NCBI GenBank assembly: GCA_950022655.1
Contig: OX465581.1
Coordinates: 36,629,300 to 36,693,299 of the forward strand
DNA from: Alentia gelatinosa
Taxonomy: Eukaryota; Annelida; Polychaeta; Phyllodocida; Polynoidae
Direction of reading: 5' to 3'
Length of the DNA: 64,000 bases
The notes under the pieces are model-generated. The model made no database searches and was not told the origin of the DNA. It saw only the letters and a program-made list of their open reading frames with translations. Position 1 is the stretch's first letter. Each line of letters opens with the position of its first letter. This document shows, in pieces, positions 12,801 to 24,800 of this stretch. The position numbers were made by a program, and so were the translations under genes.

Positions 12801-15800
12801 AAGAAAAAAAGGTTAATATCTAATGAACATAAAAGCAGCCTTGTAAAATGAAGTCTCATCGATGGACCCTTGTATGGTTTATATAAAGGGGATGATCAAT
12901 AGTCAGTACATTCCTGATAAGACCACACTTGACGGTCACTAGGCCCCATGGGTATAGACATTGGTGACGTATAAAGCCTGGTCTCCCCGAGCAATTCTCC
13001 TAGCCTGATGCTGAACCACCAGCACTACACAATTCATAAACTCCATCGATTAACATGCACGCAGAAATACTACTGTTAATATATGATGTTGCCAGTATGA
13101 ACTGTTCTCATACAGAGATGACACTTATCCATGGAAATCTTTGTTTTCATTTTCAGTATGAATATTTTTCGTTGTGTAAAATGACTTATAAATTAAGCCA
13201 CATTTGCACCAATAAAACAGGGGCTTGAACCTCTCTTCATACCCTCAGTCCCATGCTGCAGCTAGCAGCATGGGACATGTTTTCTCGGTCTCTCTGTGGC
13301 AGTAATTATATAGAACGTCTTGACCATGCTGTACAATTCACAGAAGGAGATGGTAATTTACGGTTTGTACGGACCAAGGCATTTATGCCGAGTTCCGTAC
13401 AAACGGTAAATTACCATCGAGTTCTGTGACTTGTACAAGCATGGTTGGACGTTATATATTTACTATATATACCCGAAATTTGTTTAAAAAATCAATTTAA
13501 TTTGGCTTAACAACTTAATAAATGTGTATGGCAAGGTGGTCTGTATTTTAGTGTACGGACCACTGGTTCGTACAGTATTTTTAGGTGATATTCCGAAACG
13601 GTGCGTATTTACAGTATTTACGGCATGGGTATATATAGTAAATTCCAGAATGAAAAATATCCATTTTTTTCTGACCCCAACTAACATTCCTGATTGTACA
13701 AAGGCATGCGGCCGAGTAATCTTGACTCAAATGGTATTTTCACCGCCAGCCATAGTTGTGGTACCGAGACTTACATAGAGAGAAAAATAGCGATGATATG
13801 CGCGGATAATAAGTGCGTTCAGTATTCTGAGTATTTGGATATACGTTTCTTATTAGTTTCTGAAAGCGCAAGTATTTCAATGCCGCGGCTAACACTGTCT
13901 TTACGAATCTGACACTCATCAATCAAGCATGCGGCACACTGTTGAAATTTTGTGTCGTCGCCTTGCTGTATCATAATATATTTTCTGAGAATAGGCAGAT
14001 GTTTTATTCAGAACGATCTTTAGATGGCGCTGTATCTCTAGATGATGCTGTAATAGTGGCCTCAGATAATGTCCTGCATATTTGTATGGACATTTATTAT
14101 TTACTGATCTTTTTATTTACCAAGTTAGTGAGACTCTTTTCAATAGATCCTATATCAAAATTCTGACATTAGTTTTCATCCAAATATCTTTTAAAAATTG
14201 AATTAGTTTCGGAGAACACCTTGAGCCTTAATCGGATATAGACCAGGAAACGCTTTGACCTACTGCCCTGCTTTCATTTGGTAATATCTGAGGACAATAT
14301 TTGAGATGGAAATGCAGATTTAGAGACATGGTTTAGAACTAAAGTGTGTGCCCCGTCTTTACTTTACTTAACCATTCACATTGTTTAGAAGTCGAGTTTT
14401 TGTCATGTCTTTATTATACAGAACTATAGACATGGTTCATAACTAAAATATGTGTTCCATCTCTCTGTTACAGAACTATAGACATAGTTCAGAACTAAAG
14501 ATTGTGTTCTTAAAAATAAATTGTTTATTGGATATAGTCTGCAAATGTGTACATTTAGCGGTCTACCACCATACCCATAATGTAATCCATAGAGTCTAGT
14601 TTACATCAACGAGGTCTACTGCGTACTGTCTCTATGTTACAGAACTGTAGACATGGTTCAGAACAGAAATTTGTGCCCTGTCTGTACAGTTGATAACTAT
14701 AGACATGGTTCAGAACTGAAGTTTGTGTCTTTTATCTCATCCCTGGTATTTTTGTCCCATAGGCTTTACATTAGGAACTTGTTCTCCATGGCCCTTCGAG
14801 TTTTGCAGTCCGTTCTGCATGGTCTATATTCTGTGCATCGCCCATTCTTTTTGTGTGCATATGGGGGAGATAGATACAGAAATTAACTGGTTTTGGTCAA
14901 AGTTGTTGTTCTTCAACTCATTTGAATGCTATGTGATATTCATTCTGCTGTCGCCTCGTTCATATCACTTTGCCTCAAACTCATGGAGAACAATGACATT
15001 GACCAAAACTTGTTTCTTCTTTTTAAAGCGGCTGATCCACAAAGCCTCAACTAGAGCCAACAGATGACCATATGGTCGCCATGTGGTAGTCGGCGATAGT
15101 TGTCAGCCCAAAATGTGTGTTGCCTGGAATCATCTGGTTGGTGGATCAGCAAATAAACCAGCCACGACAGTTGTCGCCGACCGTCGGCCCACTGTCGTGT
15201 CCCTCAAGGCCTGGTGAGGATCGATGGCTAGATGGTAAAATCCTGTCGCCAGAGCGTCTGCTGACCTTCTGCTGGGTCTATTCACTGGATCAGCCGCTTT
15301 AGTCTCTATGTTGCAGAACTATAGATATGGTTCAGAACTGAAGTTTGTGTCCGGTCTCTATGTTACAGATCTATAGACATGGTTCAGAAATGAGGTTTGT
15401 GCCCTGTTTCTATGTTACAGATCTATAGACATGGTTCAGAACTGAAGTTTGCGTCCGGTCTCTATGTTACAGCTCTATAGACATGGTTCAGAACTGAAGT
15501 TTGTGCCCTGTTTCTACGTTACAGATGAGGACAAGCAGAAGGTGTCTGAGGATCGGCGCTCACAAAAGCCCGACTCCAAACATGGCGGCTCCAAGGACAG
15601 CCTTCTCAGCGGGTCCTCGGCACCCGGAGGTCCCACCGTGAAGGCCACACTGAGGCGGCAGGTGAACCAAGGCCCCAAACGCCGCGCCTCCCACCACGCC
15701 CTCACTAAGGAGGCGCTGGCCACCCAGCCCTCCATGGTGGCTGAGGAGGGGGAGGAGGCGGAGGAGGAGAAGGATGGTGAGAGAGAGGAGCAGGGAGCAG

Positions 15801-18800
15801 ACGAGGGCGAGGGGCAGGAGCAGCTCGAGGCAGAGGGAGACGAGCCTCTGCCATGGCACTGGGAGCAGCTCTACAAGCTGTACGGAAAGCAGGCTGACTA
15901 CTTCCTCAAGCCGCGACCCGAGGAGAAGGAACGCAAGAAGACGGTGTCTAACCCTAATAGGCTACGCGTTAGGGGTAAGTAAATATATACAATTATTTGT
16001 ATGTACCTTTGTGCGAACACTCTATATTTACATACTGCTGCTGGCAGTGTAGTAACTTGCGTTTCCTGCCCAAGGCTAACATTTACTACTCGAGGTTCAT
16101 ATGTGACCAAAAGCCACAATCGATGAATTCAAAAATGGCGGATACTACCAAATCAGGTCTTCCGATATGGTTTAGAAACTCCCAGTACCATCAAGGAGTA
16201 TATAACAACTAAGTGTGGAATTCAAGTTAATGAAAGAGAATTCAAATAGTAGGAATAATCATTGAGGGCACAATCGGCATGCAAAATGTAAACATACTAC
16301 ATCGATGAAGCTGTGACGTTACTGTGACGTTGTCGCGTAGCAACCTGCATAGATGCTATGAAATCGGCGGGAAATCAGCGGAACAAGAACATATCGGTTG
16401 CAGTTACCCAATACGGGGACTATTGCAGGTAGAGAAATAACGATTTTTAGCGATATTTGAAGGTTTATAGGAATAGGGAAAGCAAGTACCGATGAAAGCA
16501 AGTCAAAGTTACTCGGTATATATTGCGCGTTATATGCATACACAAATCACTCAATTTTTCCATGCTTTACCTCGTAACTTAAACTTCTTTCACCAGAACA
16601 TAGTTTCCCTCTATTCGCATGATATTGATCTGTAAAAAAAAAGACTGTTTGTGGTAGTCTTAATTCAGAGCAAACGTTTTCATTAAGACAACATAAGATT
16701 GTGACAGGATTCTAAAACTGACTCGGTACATATAGCCTTGAATACAATTTCCTCAGAATTCTGACCACACGGTTCCTTACCTTGGTTCCCCTGGTGTGTC
16801 CACCATAAAATGAAATAACGTCGACCTGCATTTCAACAAATGGAATCTCTATTGTATTGGGAATTTTATTCAGTCGATATAAACAGCCTGAAATTCAAAC
16901 CATAACCAAAAAAACCTTCATTATTTGCATTTAATTGGTAATCAGTTTAGGTCAAGTGTAATGAGAAGAACATAGTCATTATAATCTAAACACGGGGGTA
17001 CATCGTCTGGTCCATGCGCTGTACCTTGCAATATTGATGTTATGAACATTGCGGATTTCCCCTTCATCGTGTGCTGTAATTGCTTACTTTAATTGTGTAT
17101 CCTTTCATGGCACATCGCTTATATTCTCATTTACCATCAAAGCTATTCCTTAACCTTTATAGATATATGATTAGATATTAATCGCCCAGACATTTGCATG
17201 TATAATACAGTGGATTCCTTGGGAAAAAGAAACATTTGCAATTTCATATAGATAGAAAGAAATACCTCAGTATATTCTAACGACTTTTTTCTTTCCTTTT
17301 TTGAGACGGAGAAACACAGTAATGGTATCGTATCATAGCAAAAAGATGCTGAATAAATGAGTGACAAGGACAAGAGTCCCACATAGTTAATCCTCAGAAT
17401 ACCGTAGAGGGGATGTTATGATGGACTGGATAAAATTAAATCCAAAGACATCTCTATATAGCTGTGAAATACTTAGGGCGCAGCAGACATATATACAGAA
17501 GTTTAGTTACATTACTCTTTCTCCTGAAAGTTTATCATAATAATTAGTACTTAAAATGTACCGTACATCGCTTTAAAACCAGTCAGACTTTGAGGTATAT
17601 CATATATTTGTGTATGCCTACGACACGCAATATATAAATCAGAACAAATAAAGGAATACATGGAAAGGGGAATCATAAAGCTTTACATTCTTGTTAGTGT
17701 TTCACATACATAACAATATATGATTATCTAAATAAGTGTGTATTATCAATATTCATTGAATTGACTAAAATCTAAATCGGCTTAGATATATTCCTTTGGC
17801 TAGCATGGATTGAGAGATTTTAGGTCAGTGCAGGTAAATATCAGTGTTCGGCAGTCGTCGTATCCGGTGACCATCCTTTGTGAGCAGGTTCTGTGTGATA
17901 CTCTCTGTTTGAGCAGTTCCTCTGTAAGCTATTCTATGAGCGAGCTGTTCTTGAGTGCATTGTGAACTGCTCGTTGTGTTGCAGGTCGGGCGGGCGCCGG
18001 CTCCCTGTGGACCTCCCTTCGCCACGACTCGGAGGCCAAACTGCTCCACCAGGATATGACCATTTCTCCCGACCTCAAGGTAAGACTCTGCCTCTGAATC
18101 GGCGGTCATATTACTTCATGAGATCGGAATGATCAAAGAGTGAAACAAAAGAAAAAAACATCTACAAGAGTACAGATACAGGGGCAAAGAATATATATAC
18201 AAATTCTATAGGAACCATAAAAAAATATAGTGATAGTAGCTGTCCACTTTCCTTGGATATACATGTTTTCATTTTCAGTAAAATATCTTCATTGTCCTTG
18301 TGTAAAACAAAGATATTAATTGAGCCGCATCCATGCTGATGAAACAGTGGGTTGAACCTCCCCACACACCCTCAGCACCCCATTCCCTGGCTGATACCAT
18401 CGTGTCTTCCACGTTACTCTCTCGTTAGTCTCTCTGCGGCAGCAAATTCCACACGTTAAATAATTCTACCCTTTTTCCTGGCCCCACTGACATCCCTGAA
18501 TATCATATAAAGCATAATGATTAACTTGAGGAAAGATATATTCTGCACTCTAGTATGAGGCAGATAGCTATAGACGATGAGCAACACGTTGAGTAGGAAT
18601 ATAAGGAAAATGCCATTTCAAAAATGTCTATGTATCACAAAAGGCGATCTAGGATTCGGAACTGATATTGATATTCGCCATCAAGATTCGCAAATTGTGC
18701 AAGAATGGACTTCATATCACTGTATGAAGCAAAAATGAGGAATGCATGTATCCCATAAGATGACGGGTTTTTAGCAGTATATTTGTACCTATGGCTACCA

Positions 18801-21800
18801 ATATATATTCAAAACGCAGGATCATTATAGTGCATATATCACTCTGAAATATTACGTCCATCATATGAGAATTTGATATCAGAACCCTTCTCAAATAAGG
18901 ATTAATCAAAGAGGTAAACATTTTTCACTTCTATACGTTTCTTCCCAGGATGTACAAGCAAGTAACAAAATACCTTCCTTAAACAAGACTCCATTTATTT
19001 GCTCGGTATTGCCTGATATAATGGGCACTGAAAGAAAGAAAATTAATTTCACTGTAGTGTATTTTACATGAAACCTTATACCAAACTCAACGATAGTACC
19101 TCTATAGTCGCCGCATAAAGAATACAAGTTTTATTCAAATACACAACCTCATACATTTGTTCTTTATCGTGCGTGTTGGTGTAGAAGAAATGTTCGAAGC
19201 TCGTAACCAAATAAATTAATTCTAAAATGATGTTCAACGTAGACTTGCGTACAGTCACGGCCATTTGTTAGCTGTAAGCTAGCAACAGCTTGACTACAAT
19301 GAGGAGGCCTGTTGCAAGTCTATCTTTTAATGATGAGTTCTCAGAGACTGGGCAAGCCAAGAGAACAACTGTTTGTTTATGGAAATGAAGCTACCGGATA
19401 GTCGGATTATCGTCCCCAACAAGCAAATGACGTGGTATCTCTGAATTGTGTACAGTTGACTAAATATATTCTATATATTATATACTTATTGTTATGAGTA
19501 AAGAACAAACGAACATTTAAATTTGGCGTCTTTGTTGGTCTCGTGATTTGAGGTATGCTGCTGTTATATGCTAAAATGTGTTTTTCTAATTCCTTTTTGA
19601 TCTGAAACTTATGCATGATGCACACACATATCCAGATCTTGGGGGTATTTAATTTTGTAGAAAAGGAAGATTAGATAAACAAAATCAATTAGGATCTGAT
19701 TTCATATAATTCCATTTAAGATAAAGAAAGAAAATTAATCCATTGAGACGGACTTCAGTAGATAAGGATTATTTACGTATATGTTATACTAATGAAGGTA
19801 CAATTCTATAAGTGAATAATTATTGTTTGATGAGGGCAATCGTATTTGACCAAAGCGTAACGGAATATTTGAACATCTTCATATCACAAATCAAAATCGA
19901 CGGGTTTATGAAGTTATAAGACAAACTATCAGTTTTTTGACAGTATTTAGTTTACTATAAAAGTAATATTTTCCCAGACATTCCAATATCTTGAAGAAAA
20001 GAAATTTCTTTTGAAGGGTCTTTCCAAGGAAATCCATTTAAGTGTCCAAATGATTAAAGGGAAAAAGAGGTGAAGGACACTTAAGGAAATGACATGCCCA
20101 AAGGCACTATAAAGAGAGTGAATGGCTTACTTCAAAATGCTAGGGTTTCTAAAGTGTAGATATTGTATGATGCCATCTACCATTCGCGAGATGATTAATC
20201 GCCTTTCATGTTTTTAGACAAGCAGAGAGTTCTCAGAACGAAACCTATAATGGACTTTTGTAGTATCCGGCGGGCTGGGTTGAACTCACCTTAAGAGATT
20301 GACATGGATATCAATTGAAGATGGGAACGTTAAGTGAAGATTATCGTATGAAGTTTTTGGCTAGCTGGTGTCTCTGTGATATTGAGCGTATGGAGTGTTC
20401 TGTTCTGGGATACCGTGGTGTGGTTAAAACTCAGGAATTGTTTCAGGAACGCAAAATTGACGAAGGCATCGGGTTAGCTGTACATGTTATGTATTTTACA
20501 TCTGAAAGAGTGATTCCCACTATCATTGCAGGCATCCTTGTTGACCTTTCGTTGCAGTTATTGCTATGAAATACTTCAAATATTATTCTTTCATTTGAAA
20601 GCAATTTATTTCAATAAGTTCGTTTATAAGGAAGATACACTTTCAGGTGTTATTTCCGGTTCTAATTTCGCTCTCGAAATGACTTCTAGTAGGATATATT
20701 TAACATGACATGCTTAAAAGCATTTCTGCATAAAATACTCGATCACCAATAGAAAGGCTAAATATATGTATTCACAATCATTGCATGCTGGTATGTATCA
20801 TTCGAAACAAATGAATGAACTTGAATTTCATAGATGTAAACAAAACGATGTAAACTCAGACGAGTGATAAAAGAAATGTGAAGCATGTAATCCCCCTGCC
20901 TACTTTTTTGTGATATTGAATTACCTGATTTGCAAACATAGCGCCATCTTGTGCATTCATCTTTGGCTTTTAATTTGTATCGAAGCAATCACATATTGAA
21001 TTACCAAAAGTACATCGTGATATGTAAAATAAGAGTTATGTATACATTGATTTACGTTGTGCCAAATTGGCAGTAGCCTATAATGGCGTGTATAATATAA
21101 CATAACACTGCAGACCCATGCGGCTTTCCAGTAGCTGCTGTGACCTTCCGCTATATGGGCGGTGTTGTTAGGGCTAAGCTATTGATGCATGTATTGCCAC
21201 TGGACACACAATATAGAATAGTGCTCGATGAATAGAGACGGGCTTCAGATAGATGGGACTAGCAGCCAGACCGAGATGAATGTATCCCGTGTAGAATGCG
21301 CACAGAATATGTATGCTATACGGCAAGGAAATGACAGGGACACTCCATTCGTGTGAGGGTCTTCTCTTCGCTAATATCAAGTATCTAATCCGGCCATTTC
21401 TATTTCTCATCAAAGGACAGCTCTCAGCTGCTGCTTGATATGGTAAATGGCCCGTCTCTACAGAGCTTTCAGGTGTCTGAGTAGGAGTTGACCTCTGGTT
21501 ATTGGCTGCACATATAGTTTTGTGGGCGTAGGGCTCGGTATGGATTTTAGGACGTGGGCTCAAGATTGGGGAAAATTCTATCGGAAAATGTATATCAAGT
21601 GTTAAGGAAACATGCTACCATAGAACTTTGAGGTGAAACATTATTTTCCTAGTGGTTGCCCTCTTGTTGAAAAAAGTGCTTGCGGTCGAGCTTTCCTGGA
21701 GAAGCAACGTCAAGCACACAGTGCCATAGAATTTAATATGTGTTTAATAAACGTACACAGATCATAATGATGATTCAGTTAGCGGGGCTCAGCCTAAGAT

Positions 21801-24800
21801 GTGGAAGGTACGATCTATAAACGAGTATCTGCCGTAGACTTTCAGTAGTGATCAGTAGATATGCACTTATTGTTTTAAGCATGTAGGCAGGCTATTGCAG
21901 ACTTGTTAACAGACACAATGCCTACGCCCCATGACATCGGTAATGTCGGGTGTGGGAATTTAGGTGGTCGTAGACACACCATGTTCCAGACTGGTGTAGA
22001 GACACAGTGACACAAGGTCATGTCATTGAAGACATTATGTGACAAGGTCAGGTGGTTGTAGATACACTATGTCGCTGGGTGAGGAAGATGACTGCTGGTT
22101 CTCTTGCTATCTAAGTGCCTACGATTAGAGGTATTGAGAGTCCTGGCGAATATACTAGTCTAATACTCTGGTGTTATAACCCCCTGCAAAGTCCGTCAAA
22201 TCTCCCAGAGCATTGTACCTGCGCAAATAGTACGGGACGGGAGAGGTGCAGGCTTCCAGCAAGGGAAGATGGCTGTTGACACTATGTCACAAGGTCAGGT
22301 GATCGTTGACACAATGTCAAAAGGTTAGAGTGGGTGTAGACATTATGCCATAACGTCATGTCATTGCAGACACCATCTCACAAGCAGTGCTTGTAGATGC
22401 ACAATGCTGCAATGTCAGGTGATTGTAGACACCCAATGACGCATGGTTAGGTGATTTAACCATCATCTCAGAGGTTACGAAAGGTGATTTTTAGAATGTG
22501 TGAGGAGAGGTGCCCAAACGGTTGTAGACTGGGAGATATTTTGTTATACATTCTCTCATAACATCAGAGAAGTGATTATAGTTCCACTCTCTCACTGGTT
22601 CAAGGGAGGTTGTGCACTGTATCACAGAGTGTGGAAAGTAGTTAAAGACACAGTAACCACAGAGTGAAGCAGGTGCTTAAAGACACGGTAATACACTGTA
22701 TTACAGAGTTAAGGATATGATTATTGATACAGGAATAGAGGGAAACTATGTTCCGGTGGGAATAAGTCAAAGTTACGAGGTAAGGCTTGGAAAAATTACT
22801 GCCCAAAGCTTTACCGAGTAACTTTGACTTATTTCCACGGGTAGATGGTTTCCCTATTCCTATATACCTTCAATTGTCGGCTAATATAAAAAAAACAACG
22901 AATGTCTCTAAACGTCAACCTGGGCAGTAACTTCAACCTGGGCAGTAAACAAAAGTTATTCCACCCCAGCAGCATTAAGTATTTATAGGTTGTTCGCTCA
23001 TAGGTATATAGGAATACGCTGAACCGTAGAGTTAAGGTTGTGGCTATAGACCTGTATAACACTGTATCACAGAGTAAGGGAGGTGGCTTATGCACACACT
23101 ACAGATTTCTTGTACACCTGAGACACAGTAATTCACTGTATCACAGAGTGAAGGAGGTTTTTAAAGACACTGATACACTGTATTACAGAGTTAAGGATAC
23201 AGTTATAGACAAAGTAATACACTGAACATCAGAGTTAAGATTGTGGCTATAGAACCTGTTTAACACTGTATCACAGAGTAAGGGAGGTGGCTGATGCAGA
23301 CACTACAGATTTCTTGTACACCTGAGACACAGTAATTCACTGTATCACAGAGTGAAGGAGGTTTTTAAAGACACTGATACACTGTATTACAGAGTTAAGG
23401 ATATGGTTATAGATACAGTAATACACTGAACCGCAGAGTTAAGGTTGTGGTTATAGAACCTGTATAGCAATGTATCACAGAGTAAGGGAGGTGGCTGATG
23501 CAGACACTACAGATTTCTTGTACACCTGAGACACAGTAATTCACTGAACCTCAGAGTTAAGGTTGTGGTTATAGAACCTGTATAACACTGTATCACAGAG
23601 TAAGGGAGGTGGCTGATGCAGACACTACAGATTTCTTGCACACCTGAGCATACAGGGCGTGCATGCCCCTGCCTGCAGACAGTTAACGCTGCACACACCT
23701 CAGTCAGTCCCGGCCGGGGTCGAGTGTTGATCAGGCGGCGGGCGCGCTGTTGTAGCGACGGACGCTGTCGTTGCTAGGGCGCCATCTTGGATCAGTTCAC
23801 GAGGTGCACGGCGGCGCGCTGATCACTGAGAAGCAGCCACCAACCACACAGCATTTTCCCCGTATAAAAAGTCACAGCCTAGAGCCAGTTAAGACAAACC
23901 GGCAGAGAACACTGCTTCAGTTATATTATTCACAGTGAATGATTATCAAACGGTGCAGGCTCTAAGTGCCCCATTACACACAAAGAATAAAACAGAATTC
24001 TCAGCATTTTGTGTACTTGTGGGTGGCCATATCTTTGGTGCTTCTTACATTTCGTGTTCAATATATGATAATATAACAGGTATATTCGAATGGAAGTTTA
24101 TATATCACAATACGTTCTCCCCAGTATCCAGGCTAGATGGGTCGAACGACTTCTGAGAATGGTGTACATGTATAATGACGCCGTGGTGGGCGCAGTGTGG
24201 AGCCAGGCAGAATCTATTAAAGGATATCCGTACCAGATTATTATAGTCCCTTCACAAAACCTTTCCTCCACAATTCTAAGGTCAGCTGGCAAGTTCAATG
24301 GCATACTCCGAAACGCTATTAGTAGACAAAGACAATCGATATATCATGTATATATGTACAATGTGTGTGGTGTCAGACCAATACTTGAAACACAGGTATA
24401 GAGGCAAGGGTAGCATTTTTGCTCAGTGAAACACACTGGTGAGGGTTACTGAATAGAAGCGAGCGCTGGCTTACACAGGTGGGGGTCAGCGCATCGCCTG
24501 TCCCTCATTGATTATTTAAACCCTCACATATCACCTCAGAAGCATTCGCTGAATTGATAAATTAATGTATGGAGCCGGTGCCATTGGCCACAGGAGAGTT
24601 TGAATGTGCCACCATCCGCTGCTCTATGCTTTTAGAGCCGACCCCGGGACACTGGCGTGTAGAAGGTAGTTCCCTCCTCCCGATGGGCCTGCTATTTTTA
24701 GACCCATTTGTGGGATGATCAATTCAATAGGTTTCGTTACATTTCATATTTTTTGTGTAATCTTCATTTCACCGTTATCAGATACAAGAGATGAAAAGGC

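Larger units (their letters stand above)
11596..15524. other. Gene A intron 2
   Basis: 3929 bases and the most repeat-laden intron. In order it holds a reversed family B copy (about 11750-12027), an ACTC microsatellite (12174-12390), a split family A copy carrying an inserted hairpin element (13115-13698), diverged 52-bp units (about 14319-14735), a family B copy (14737-15022), a TA-flanked MITE (15026-15299), and four tidy 52-bp units ending exactly at the exon 3 acceptor. Confidence 0.7.

Noticed and set aside
21174..21563. 129-codon minus-strand frame
   Set aside because: Composition resembles random intron sequence. No family recognised and no splice sites nearby.
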